60,862 nucleotides of DNA from positions 123,553,103 through 123,613,964 of the forward strand of contig JBOZIK010000001.1 in NCBI GenBank assembly GCA_051453625.1, given 5' to 3'. The DNA is from Welwitschia mirabilis (lineage: Eukaryota; Gnetophyta; Gnetopsida; Welwitschiales). The notes beneath the pieces were generated by a model, which worked only from the letters and a program-made list of their open reading frames with translations, searched no databases and had not been told where the DNA came from. The position numbers and the translations under genes were made by a program. This document shows, piece by piece, positions 51,180 to 60,862 of this stretch (its first letter is position 1; the number at the start of each line of letters is the position of its first letter).

Positions 51180-51480
51180 TCTAATTTATAGTTTCAACTC
51201 ATGAAATAAATACAATAATGTGGAGTTAAGAAATTAAATTACCTACCTGATTGGGCAATGCTCAATCTTTGAGTTCTTATACAATTGTAGTATATCCTTT
51301 AGTTCCTTAATATTTTATAGTCTTATTACCAAATAGATCCTTGTTTCATTGAGTTATAATATCATTGTTATGCCTTGATTACCATTAGCAATATGCCAAA
51401 TATGCTTTTTCTCAGTCCTAAGGTCTAATTTAGCTTTTGGTATTCAGGCTTTTCTTGATCTGTCCTACATAAAATGATGT
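51180..51480 (-). pseudogene. Copia family C protease remnant
   Basis: Near 51390-51360 the - strand nucleotides ATTGCTAATGG..TCAAGGCATAACA align with the codons of the DSGCSRHMT block, with an indel and substitutions (readable as HIANGNQGITM). Further on, a LKD, stop, ALPNQ segment stands where LKHNLLSISQ is expected. Confidence 0.5.
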
Positions 51481-51899
51481 ATTAATCTATCATTCCTCTT
51501 CGCATTGTTAGTGTAATATTTGTCCTTAGTACTAAATAACTATACTAACAGTGATCTCTATTTCAATAATAGTAGAGAATGATGTTATTTGTATATGTCA
51601 AATGCTTATACCTTAGTTTATAATTCCACTTTTCAAATATAGGGGCTAAAGTATTAGTTGTCTCTTCATTGTGTCCCAAGCCACTCTTATCATTTATCTT
51701 TCTACTTTGTCTAAGCATGATATTTAAAGTGTCTTTGTCTTATGTAAATCTTTCAATGATTTTCTTTGAATATAAAAGTTATAGTCTTACATTCTCTAAT
51801 TCACATGTTAAACTATTAACCTCAACTTTAAGAGCTGAATTTCTAGAGGACAAATTTTTGCAAGCGTTCTTTTCTTATTTTAATTCTTTTTCTCGAGTA

Positions 51900-52950
51900 T
51901 GAAGTAGCTTTTTAATTTTAGTGCATAATTTTTGTAAATTAATAAATTATTCAAAAATTGCAATATACTTTTCTTCAATACTCAAACGTGAATCATCTTC
52001 ACTATCTAAATCATACTTTTCTTTTATTTCATCATCTTCTTGAAGATGTGCAGTGGCCATGTATGATGGATGTGCTTTCCCATTATTAGATGTTTTTCCT
52101 TCCATTACTTCTTCATCATCATTCCATTCCATAAAGAATGATTTTTCTCTTTGGCTCTTTCTTTTTCTTTTTATCTTATAACCTGTTAAAACTAGGGCAT
52201 TTCGAGTCTATATGACCTTGTCCTCCACATATCCAACATTCTATTTTTAAAATATCAGAAAAATAAGCATTATTTGAAGACTTACCTTTTAACTTACCTT
52301 TGGATGAAAATCTAGGCGGTTTTTATAGTCCTCCATCTTGTTGTATTTTCATGCTAGAAGTCTCTTAACTCTTTTCATAATGAAAGCAAGTTCCTCATTT
52401 TCATCATTAGAGTCATATTCTTGCTATTCTTTTTTTACCTTTTTTTAAATCATTAATTCATGCTTTGGCTTATCTTAAGTGAAATAGGTTTTCCTTTCAA
52501 AGCTTCATCTTGAATGAGATTCATTTCATATGTTGCAAGAGCACTCTGTAGCTCTTTTATCTTCATTGTATTGAAATCTTTAGATTCTTTCAGAGCTATG
52601 GTCTTTAACCTATACTTAGGATTTAGTGATCTAATAACCCTTTAAGTTATGTTTAATTTTTGAATATCTTCTTTAATGCCATGTATTTCATTCACAATGT
52701 TTAAAATTCTGGTAAAGCACTCATGAATCCTTTCTTCATGGTTTATTTTGAGATTGTTAAGTTGATTTTTCCACCTAGGATCTTAGATCAACAAACATGC
52801 CTTCATTTATTCCAACTAGAATATTTCAAATTTCTTGTGTCATTTTGTAATCTTCGATTCTATGAAACTCTTCTATAGATAAAGTAGGATAAAGTGCATT
52901 CTTAACTTTAAAGTGATATTTGAAGGTAGATTTTTCTTCATTTGTTCACT
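51900..52950 (-). pseudogene. Copia family C gag remnant with intact zinc knuckle
   Basis: Reads on the - strand from capsid-like to knuckle. FMSALPEF and NIVNEIHGIKEDIQKLN (about 52700), then LNPKYRLKTIALKESKDFNT and IKELQSALATYEMNLIQDEA (about 52610-52510) match the UBN2-type gag block (W..KVTAI.EAKDL..L.LEEL...L.TYE). At 52238-52197 CWICGGQGHIDSKC is a complete C-x2-C-x4-H-x4-C knuckle. At 52132-51947 an acidic frame (EWNDDEEVME.., LDSEDDSRL) matches the acidic segment after the knuckle. Confidence 0.75.
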
Positions 52951-53184
52951 ATTTTCTTTTCTCAATCTAAGTAATGGTATTTTTTATAGCATTTGTAACA
53001 TTTTCCATAGGATCTGAGTATCCTTCTTCTATGCTTTACCATACTTAAAACTCAAAATATTATAAGTATGCTTGCATCCTCATCTTCCAATAGGTATAGT
53101 TTATTCCATCGAAGAGCAGAGATCTAACGGATGGCACCTCTTCCATTTTTCACTGAAGGAAGTTACTCCTTTTCATGAGTATCC

Positions 53185-53196
53185 ATTTTAATACCA
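53185..53196 (-). other. Primer-binding site of copia family C, decayed
   Basis: The - strand reads TGGTATTAAAAT against TGGTATCAGAGC: four changes, all C to T or G to A. It lies two bases from the LTR. Confidence 0.7.
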
Positions 53197-53198
53197 CT

Positions 53199-54672
53199 TG
53201 AGGATCAATTGAACTTAAATGAGAGGGGTGATGAATGAACCAAACAAAAACATAAACTAATAACTAAATGAAAATGTATAATAATAATATACCTTACTGA
53301 CATAATGTGGTTTCCCAACCTGAATACATCCATACACAAAGGATAGCTTCTACTCACATCTCTAGATATTCTTGACCTATAAATAGTGGTTTTCTAATAC
53401 ATCATTAATATTATAACAAATAATAGTCTCTTTGTAAGATAACACTCTCTCCACTTAAGGGAATAGAGGTTTTCATAGGTGCATCATGAATCTTTACAGT
53501 AGTAAAAGTCTTCTCACAAGACAGCACTCTCTTCCTCGCAAGGAAATAATGGCTTTTTGGCTATCCAATAACCTTACATCAAACTAGTATCTAAAATCAC
53601 AAATATCCAATGCACACCCCGTTAAGGGTTGCCTTATAATGTATTTAATATTTAGAAAATGGATTTATAATAATATTTAATAATAAGATAATCCATAATG
53701 TAAACTAAAAATACCATACAATAACTAGCCTAAAGATATTTCTTTGATGAATATTTTAGCTTCATGATGTTGTTGTAGTTAATATGAGTATAAATGAAGA
53801 ATAACACAATGAAGATCTAAGAGAGGATAACGATAAAAATGCTAGACTATTTATAATGATGCATTGATTCTTCATTAGAAGTACCTTTTAGTCATGCAAG
53901 ATTTCTTTTAATCTAATTGTTGAGAGCCAAGAAATCTTTGTATTTTTTATTGATTAATGAAGAGCCAAAAAAAAAATTCTTCTCTATTTTGTGTTATCTA
54001 TGCTTTATACGATCAAGGAAGATCTACCCATTTGAGCTTACAAGATAGCTATTTGATTTTATAACTACCATACAATGGATAGGAGACATCTAGATGCTGA
54101 GTGCATAACTTTAGTTTTTAATCAACATGAACCACGGTTTGAGATGTCTTCACTTTTGTAGAGATCTACTAATAGTTAGACGTTTTACCTTGTAGATATC
54201 TTTAGTCAATTTACCTATATTTTGATGAAATTTGCTCTATAATATCCTTGGGCCTCTATAATAATAAATCTACAATGTAGGCATTAATAGCTCATCAGAA
54301 ACATAAGATGTTAGTCTAAAACCAAATTAACTCTATTACCTATTTTGGCTCAGTACAGATATCTTCAATTACATAGATATCTTCATTTTTGTTAGGTTCA
54401 ACTTTGAGCTTAGTCATCTTTTAACCTATGATTTAAACTTTAGTACAAATGAGACGTCTTCAACTTTCTAGATGTATTTACTCAAGACATCTTTAATTTC
54501 TTAGACATCTTCAAACAATTGATTTTTATAGTTTTAGTATCTGATTATTTTCATAAGATTTTGTCTCTAAAGATCCATCATGATCTAGTGCCTATCAAGG
54601 TCTAGTATTCTTGTAATCACCTATCTACATAATGACACAAAATATTTGATAAGTAGAATCATCAAAACTAGA
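53199..54672 (-). repeat. 5' LTR of the copia family C element
   Basis: Pairs with 46446-47882. It begins TGAGGATCAATTGAAC in + coordinates. A TATAAATA box lies at 53848-53855 on the - strand. U3 (about 54080-54540) contains about ten AGA(C/T)(A/G)TCTTCAA-type motifs, for example AGACGTCTTCAACTT near 54447 and AGACATCTTCAAAC near 54503. Confidence 0.8.
53848..53855 (-). promoter_or_regulatory. TATA box of the copia family C LTR
   Basis: TATAAATA on the - strand, downstream of the U3 motif array in element sense. The partner LTR has a changed box near 47063. Confidence 0.4.
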
Positions 54673-55152
54673 TTTACCAATAATCACTAAAAAGATAAAA
54701 GAATAAAGGGATGTCATATTTGAGGAGATAGTTATTATTTTGAAGCCATAATAAATAGTTAAAATTATCCTAGGTGAAGGTGCATTAGCCATCATAGTTA
54801 AACTAACATGGAATGAAATGGATAGGAAGATAAATTAGAATATCCTATAGAAGAGGAAAATGAAGTCACAAAAATGTATCAATCATGAAACTAGATGTAT
54901 ACAACATCCTTCATGCAAGAAAAAAATCCACACTAAGATCCCGCAAGATGAAATTTAGAACTTGAGTATTAATAATATAGATAAGAATAATGGGATATAT
55001 ACATGATCAATGCTAAAATAGTTCTAGGAAATAGATGAAAATGTGTTGATTTGTAATGAAACAAATGTACCATGCATGGTATAGAAGGCACTAACTTATT
55101 CCAAATGATTTCAACCAATGAAAAATAAATATAACATAGTGTTAAAAATATG
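54673..55152. other. Flank of the copia element, nothing recognised
   Basis: Short + strand frames such as LAIIVKLTWNEMDRKIN near 54790 look coding-like but match no family I know. Confidence 0.4.
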
Positions 55153-55510
55153 CACTATAAGAATTATAGGCTTTTAAGGCGTTTCTAAAATGCAAAATTT
55201 TTTAAAACGTTTCTTCATAAAACGCCTTAAAAGCCATTGCCTTGATTTAAAGGCATTTCTAAGTCGTTTAAATAAAAATGCCTTAAAATATATTTTAAGG
55301 CAATTCTTTTGCAGAGTCACCTTAGTGGCCCTCTTGGGGTGTTTTAATAGATAAATGCCTTAATAGGGCTTTTGAAACATTTATCTATTAAAGCACCTCA
55401 AAATCATTTATCTGACAAAATGCCGCAAAAGGATCTAGAAGGCATTTAAGGTGTTTCAGTGTATAAAAACCCGTTTATGATGTTTTATGAAACAAATGCC
55501 TCAAAAGGCA
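55153..55510 (+). mobile_element. One terminus of a CACTA (En/Spm-like) DNA transposon with subterminal repeats
   Basis: CACTATAAGAATT at 55153 differs by few bases from the CACTACAAGAAA terminal inverted repeat of plant CACTA elements. It is followed by about 350 bases dense in short direct and inverted copies of TTAAGGCGTTT / AAATGCCTTAAAA. These short subterminal repeats are a hallmark of CACTA ends. The interior must lie to the right. I did not find a matching TTCTTRTAGTG end before the window stops. Confidence 0.6.
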
Positions 55511-55539
55511 TAGCTAAGGATAAAAAAATTTACGAAAAT

Positions 55540-56460
55540 ACCATGCATCATCTCAGAGCAAGACTAACAGGAGGAGAAGCTCTGGAAGACATCTGTAATG
55601 CTTTGTTTTGTGTAGATATTTCCTAAGCTTCATGCCGATCTCCATCGTCATCTTCTTTCTGCATCACCATGGAGATCTCTTGTGCACTAAAAGTATCATG
55701 TACACTTCCTCAAAGTAAAAGTGACTTTGATTTTATTAAAATCTAATAGAAGTCAGATCACCATTGATTTTGAAAGTTTTGAGTTGTTTTTTTCAGTGGA
55801 AAAGCTGAGGAATTCTTGGCCAGTGGCTGTGTTGGTGCTTGCATATTCTATGCCAGGAGGAATTAATGAAAGCATATACGAGACACGAGAGGCATTGGCT
55901 AAAGTTTTGGGATATTAAGCTAAATTTTTCGTAGGCCCAGAGGAGGAAGCTAATATTCATGAACATTCCAGAGCTTCTCCTCTCACCATCGGAGATAGTT
56001 TGAAAGGACTCATAGATCTATTGGAGAATAAGAAAAAGGAATGGACATGATGATACCCAGCAAGAATGAAGCAATGTATAATGGCAAGCCAAGTTTCTGA
56101 AACTCATATACTCAGGGGGAAAAAAGGCAGAGGAGCGAATAGACGTGTGATGGCAGATAGTCCTTGATTATTATGTGAGGCAGAAAGGCATTAGACGGAA
56201 GACATAATCAATGAGATGCACAACAGAGGTTGCATACACCGATGGTCTCACAGAAAGATTAGCACGTTTTGAGAATCTAGTTGACGCTATATGTTTACTA
56301 AGAAAACGGTGAGGTGCTAGGCAATTCCTTGGTTCTCCTGGTTGAAAGATACTTGATGCGACTCTGAACAGCACTAATAACTGGAAGTTCAAAGATAAAT
56401 GCTATTGTTCATGCTTGGAGATGCGAGGTGAATGGTATCCAATCAAGTGCAGTTAGCAAT
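55540..56460. other. Exon-like, GC-richer stretch of unknown origin
   Basis: Base composition differs from the surroundings. A 3' splice-like TTTTTTTCAG near 55795 precedes an open segment reading VAVLVLAYSMPGGINESIYE and continuing past a stop to VGPEEEANIHEHSRASPLT. A frame near 56235 reads YTDGLTERLARFENLVDAI. I recognise none of these. They could be gene scraps captured by the CACTA element or an old gene remnant. Confidence 0.35.
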
Positions 56461-57199
56461 TGAATCAACTCCTTTTTCTAAAACTTTTATTTATTTATAT
56501 AAATGAGCTTACAATGATGTTTCATAACGAGAATTACATGGGTTTCCTCCTTATCTTCATTAGCCCTTTTTCCATTCAAGATGCACCTGCAATAGAATGC
56601 CTCTAACATCATTCAACGTATGGCATTTGTTGGTCCATGATGACTACATAGTGAATGGTAAGAAATTGAGCATAGTAGCCCCTCCCATGTGGGATGGCAG
56701 AGGATAGCAAGTGTGCTAGAATCTGAGTTAGCATCATGGTTGATTTTCTTAATGCTTAGGGGTGTAAGCTTATAATGAGATGGCAAGGAAAAGTTAGCCT
56801 CCCTCATTCAAGACATTCCTTAGTGTAATACTTCTCTCTTCTCAGTAGCTTCAACATGGCGCTCTTCTTAGAACTCATTTTCTATCTCTTTTTTTAATTA
56901 GAATATAATGTTACGTGCCATTTATGTTCATTGGCTGTAACGTTCCATGTAGCTTTAAGGCCTACATTTGGAAAATAACCCACTTTGGAGTTTAATGCCT
57001 AGGAAATCCCTCATGGATAATGTGCCAAACACACATTCACCTGAAGTGTCATTGCTATCAGCACCCTCTAAGGAAATACATTTTACATATTAAGTCCATT
57101 AGGTGCTTTTGTCCTCTTCCTAGCAAAAGGTAGAGCTAATCAGTTGCTATGTGCTTATTCTGAGGCACTACTCTCTAGTCTCTTAGTATTCTTCCCTAG
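56461..57199. other. Intergenic, nothing recognised
   Basis: Short unrelated frames only, such as a 64-codon one on - at 56613-56807. No motif or repeat that I can name. Confidence 0.4.
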
Positions 57200-57650
57200 A
57201 GATATGACTAGTCATGAGGTGATGTTAGTGGTAACCTCTCCTTTTACTTTTTGATGATGGTCCATAGGAATAGATACCTTTTTCAATCTTTGATTTTACT
57301 TTTTCCTAGTTTTCACTAGAGTTTTTATCAATGGGTTTTGGAGTTTTCTTACGCTATTGATAAATCTATTTTGCCATTTAGATGTTTTACTACTGATTTT
57401 CTTGATTGTTTCTGCCTAGAGACAAGCTTGAGATTGATCAGATGAAAGATGTATTCCTAAGTATTTATTTGGGAAGTCCCTTACAAAGCAATGTAAAATT
57501 TGAAGAATTCTATGTTTTCTCATAGGAGGTAGATTAACAAAGAACATTTTTTTATTTTCAAGATTAATGGATAGAACTATACTAGCTAAGAATTGGTTAA
57601 GTGCTTCTTTGATTTTGTGAACTGCCATAGTGATGAAGTTTAGACAAAAT
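57200..57650 (-). mobile_element. LINE RT C-terminal fragment
   Basis: A 70-codon - strand frame (57628-57416) reads IKEALNQFLASIVLSINLEN, MRKHRILQILHCFVRDFPNK and YLGIHLSSDQ. This is the L..F...SGL.IN..KS....R..I...L.F....LP..YLG.PL block after the LINE RT catalytic domain. Downstream KISSKTSKWQNRFINSV fits the next conserved W. Everything upstream of this block is missing. Confidence 0.75.
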
Positions 57651-57759
57651 AGTATATGATGTACTGTAATAGATTATGATGGTTCTTACAATTTAGGGAT
57701 TATCTAATTAACACATAGTAGGTAATTAAGGGGATTTCAGAAAAGATAAGGATAAAGCT

Positions 57760-58308
57760 TTGGACATTATCCTTGTTAAGAATTGCAATGATAAGGACCA
57801 TGAAAGGGTTGAAATTAAATTTCCATATCAGTGCAATTAACATGAATCTAAGCTGCCATCAAAGAAAACCAGTAACAATACCAGTCAATATTTTTAAAAT
57901 ATACATCTTGAGTGTAGTAGCACTTGTAGCATTCCTTTGTACATACCACTACATAAATGGTGATAAACACCTCCTAGATCTACATGACAAAAGATAAACA
58001 AACTAGGGAAGATACTCTTGGAAATCAGATGGTGAAAAAATTGAAAAGGTTTTGCTTTCTGAGAAATATTACAGTGTAGTTCATTCTATGGAAGATGCAA
58101 TGAGAAGTGATAACAGCAAAGATGATTACAAAGAAACCAGGCTCTGTGAGAACTATATCAAAGGTGCTTCTTGCTGCATTTGTAGCATCTGCAACTGCAA
58201 TATCAATATCTACTTTCTTTAGCACAGAAGCATCATTGACTCTATCTCCGGTCATATCACAGACATACTTCATGGCCTGAAGCTTCTTCACAATCTCATA
58301 CTTGTGCT
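57760..58308 (-). pseudogene. Plasma-membrane H+-ATPase (P3A P-type) exon fragment
   Basis: The - strand exon 58308-58073 reads [40 protein letters not shown] and [19 protein letters not shown], ending ..HRMNYT at a GT donor. This is the hinge region plus start of membrane segment 5 of plant plasma-membrane proton pumps. The functional GDGVNDAP motif is changed to GDRVNDAS, though both Asp remain. A second piece (57910-57760) reads MYILKILTGIV and [19 protein letters not shown] then LIIAILN, covering membrane segments 5-6, with a stop between. The acceptor TTGATTGTAG lies before the first exon, so introns are kept and this is not a processed copy. The pump's N-terminal and C-terminal parts are absent. 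Confidence 0.85.
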
Positions 58309-59290
58309 CTACAATCAAACCAATTAGAATTGAAAATCATCTTTCACAATTAAGACTCGTATTCCTTCAATATAATTCCCATAAAAAATGTTTATAGAAA
58401 TAGCAGTTCTAGTTAATAATATAATGTTTCCCCGGAATCATGCATAGAAAACAAAAATTACCTTCATTGATGATAAAGATGCAAGAATGTAGATCTCAGT
58501 AATATTCTTTTGAATAATAGCAATAACTTCTTCTATTTTACAAAGAATATAAGCTTCTAGCCTAAAATAAATGTAATATCATTAATAAAAGAATCATTGT
58601 ATGATAAATATATAGTAAGGAAATGTCAAGAAAGGAACTTATGCTAATTTTTGGTATGGAAGAAAGTTATAAGTCATGCAAAGAGATCTTATTGTCTTAA
58701 TAGTTAATAAATAACCATTTGAGTCTCTACTTCTTCATTTTCCCATTCCTGCATTATAAAAGATATTTTGTTAATAGATAATCTCTGAAAAACTTTTCTA
58801 CAATATAAGATTTCAAAAATAAAGTCAATACACCAATACAATATTCCTACAGAAATAATATTAAGAATGGCAAATACGGACCTCAATTACTACTGAATAA
58901 TCTGAAATTATGATTGATTCTTTCCTTGTCAGATCATAAGGCTTCTGAGGAAGGCATTGCTATGACTCTTTAGTCACAAAGGGCATGAATAAGTGCAAAA
59001 GACATAATCCAGTATCCGAGCATGTCCATAATGTGTTCCTTGTGGATAGCTTTTTGACTTTTAAAGCCACACTATTTGCAAATAAAACAGGCTTAATCAT
59101 CTCTATAAATACATCATAGAGTTCATATTGCCGCCATGCATAAATAACATTAGTTGCACTTGAAAAGTTATATACTTCATTATAGATAATATTCTTTGAG
59201 ACTGCTTTATTAAGAATAGAAAGGATCCACTTGCAACCAAAGAATAGTAACTTGATCTCTAGCTTTTTAGATGGAATAACATCTCTTTCA

Positions 59291-59300
59291 ANNNNNNNNN
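59291..59300. other. Assembly gap, 10 N, in ValRS exon 4
   Basis: Both edges read TCTTTCA, so it is probably an unmerged overlap rather than missing sequence. Confidence 0.7.
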
Positions 59301-60675
59301 NTCTTTCAAGGTTGAGCATTGCAAAGTAGATTGCATCCCAAATCTTATTACACTAATAACTATAACCAACTACACATTCAATGTCCAAATTAATTTTATT
59401 CGATTGCATCATAACAAACAATAATAACCTTGTAAATGAAAATTCTTAACACCTTTTATGTCTTTAAAAATTATGAGGACATGTTACCTGAGCAGTATAT
59501 GCCATAATAGCAAAGTGAAGGGCATAAATACCACATTCTGGAATATCAATTTGAAAAGTCTTTTACCTGTCCTACTTTAGTAGTTTTCAGTTCATTTCTA
59601 TCTAGATTACCTTGCTCAAGTCTTTTGTGTAATCCTTCTAAACTGATACCATTTATAACTTCTAGAGGATCAATGACATTTCTAAGAGATTCATACATCT
59701 TATGGCCATGTGCATCTCTTTCCATAGGATGCAAGTAAACCTAAAGCAAATTTTGGTATTCAGCTAGACTCTTAATTTGAATCATAAGTATGAAATAAAA
59801 TGTATAAAATGCAAAACATTTCATATTACTCTTAGATATTATCACAGAAAGATAAAGAGAGAGATTCATTTGCAAGGCATACATGCAAAAGACATAAAAA
59901 GTTCATAAATTACAAATGTACTTACAAACTAAAAAAATACTTCTACTAACAAAATTTTAGTCCCTTGACATAAGTAGGCAATATTACTGTAGTGGCAAAT
60001 GGGGACCATTTAATAAAATAGATTAGATGGTTCTCTCCCTTTTCAAATTAAAACAAAAACCAAAGATAAGAGAAAAAAAAGAACAATAATAGCACAAAGA
60101 TGAACTGAAATAAGACACATGATGAGGGCATTAAAGGTATTCATTTACATGGATGCACAAATATAAATCCATTTTCTTGGACTTAATATTAATAAATAAT
60201 GATACAAACATCTAAAAATAGTAATATTAGAGTATTTACTAAATCATAAACCAAAAATCCATTTCTCTTTACCTGCTTGAATGGGACCTGACCAGTAATC
60301 TTTATTCCAAGCATTACCATTTGAGCTACCCAAAAGAAAAGGATATCATACCCAGTTTCAAGAAGCATAGTGGGATAAAATGCTTTCATATCAGCAGTTT
60401 CTTCAGGCCAGCCCATGACTGAAAAGGGGAAGATGCCATATGAGAACCATGTATTCAAAACACCTAGATCTTATTCAGTATGGAATTTCTTTCGATGATA
60501 TTCAGTCTCTTCTTGAAGTTGTGCTTCATTCTCATTCCTTGCCGCTATCTAATGATCATTTTAATCTCCATATTCCTTCAGATTATCATCATCCAATGTA
60601 ACATACCATGCTTAGACACAATGACCCCATTAGAACTAGCTTGATATGCACCAATCTCGAATGTTGCTCATCCAT

Positions 60676-60750
60676 CTGTGTTAGACATGATACTTGAGAA
60701 TAACTCTATATTTAGAAAATTGAAAATAACAAGATAAGATGAAATATTAC
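60676..60750 (-). other. Intron in the ValRS pseudogene
   Basis: 75 bases, GTAATATT donor and ..AACACAG acceptor. It splits an Arg codon (AG/A), and joining restores WFR-WMSNIRDWC, the usual order in plant ValRS. This shows that the copy is genomic and not retroposed. Confidence 0.75.
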
Positions 60751-60862
60751 CTAAACCAATCAGCTTCATACTACTTTGGTATTATTTCTAGTTTACCATC
60801 ATCTACGACTTTGTAAGCTTCATTTTCCATATCAGAACATAAAACAAACCATTGTGATTTTA

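Larger units (their letters stand above)
58462..60862 (-). pseudogene. Valyl-tRNA synthetase, six decayed exons (5' part beyond the window)
   Basis: Class I synthetase that would charge tRNA-Val. Exons on the - strand: 60862-60751 (QWFVLCSDMENEAYKVV, LEIIPK); 60675-60273 ([57 protein letters not shown]); 59740-59488 ([40 protein letters not shown]); 59406-58882 (NKINLDIECVVGY, CKWILSILNKAVSK, YELYDVFIEMIKPVLF, GLCLLHLFMPFV); 58748 to about 58672; and 58561-58462 (YILCKIEEVIAIIQKN). The catalytic KMSKS loop is KMYES. Stops lie in exons 2 and 4, and a one-base insertion shifts exon 3 near 59553. GT and AG intron ends remain at most junctions. The C-terminal coiled-coil exons are missing; H+-ATPase sequence follows instead. 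Confidence 0.9.

Noticed and set aside
50434-51184. Long apparent ORFs of about 220-250 codons on both strands
   Set aside because: They consist almost entirely of N from the 653-base gap.
57773-57997. 74-codon + strand ORF with a membrane-like segment
   Set aside because: Antisense shadow of the H+-ATPase membrane segment 5-6 exon.
1-60862. tRNA, rRNA and other structured RNA genes
   Set aside because: I looked for tRNA box A/B patterns and conserved rRNA stretches and saw none; a tRNAscan-SE and Infernal run would settle it.

Overview
The window looks like nuclear DNA from a flowering plant: it is very AT-rich, has no long intact ORF, and is packed with decayed plant-type LTR retrotransposons (Ty1/copia, Ty3/gypsy of the Athila and Tekay/Del types), LINE fragments, a CACTA-type transposon end and two intron-containing pseudogene fragments of plant housekeeping genes. 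I cannot name the species from sequence alone. Ten runs of N interrupt the assembly. I see no gene that could make a full-length protein, and every coding segment carries stops or frameshifts.

Layout. 1-2610: the tail of a + strand copia-like element, with a polypurine tract, an LTR at 244-1429 and a second LTR fragment after a gap. 2640-5790: a non-coding, LARD-like retroelement on the - strand with an exact Met-tRNA primer-binding site. 5835-8100: a LINE (- strand). 8.1-12.7 kb: featureless AT-rich DNA. 12719-21375: an Athila-like gypsy element (+ strand) with both LTRs and a gag/protease remnant but no recognisable pol. 21.9-24.7 kb: a copia pol remnant (- strand). 25132-26470: a solo LTR. 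28011-36371: the best preserved element, a SIRE/Tork-like copia (- strand) with both LTRs, primer-binding site, polypurine tract and gag-to-RNase H remnants. 36372-40560: a second copy of the LARD-like element. 40741-43232 and beyond: a Tekay/Del gypsy pol (+ strand) and the start of its 3' LTR. 44.45-46.43 kb: another copia gag/integrase remnant (+ strand). 46446-54672: a second LTR-paired copia element (- strand) with gag and protease but no visible RT. 55153-55510: one end of a CACTA-like element. 57.2-60.9 kb, all on the - strand: a LINE fragment, a plasma-membrane H+-ATPase exon fragment and six exons of a valyl-tRNA synthetase pseudogene.

How it fits together. This is a graveyard of old, partly nested insertions. 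Most changes seen in the primer-binding sites are C to T or G to A, as expected from long-term deamination of methylated DNA. The most unusual structural signal is that three copia LTR families of different sequence each carry, at about the same place in U3, an irregular array of a different short palindrome-like motif. The second is the same-strand junction of truncated ValRS and H+-ATPase fragments, with introns kept, close to a CACTA terminus.
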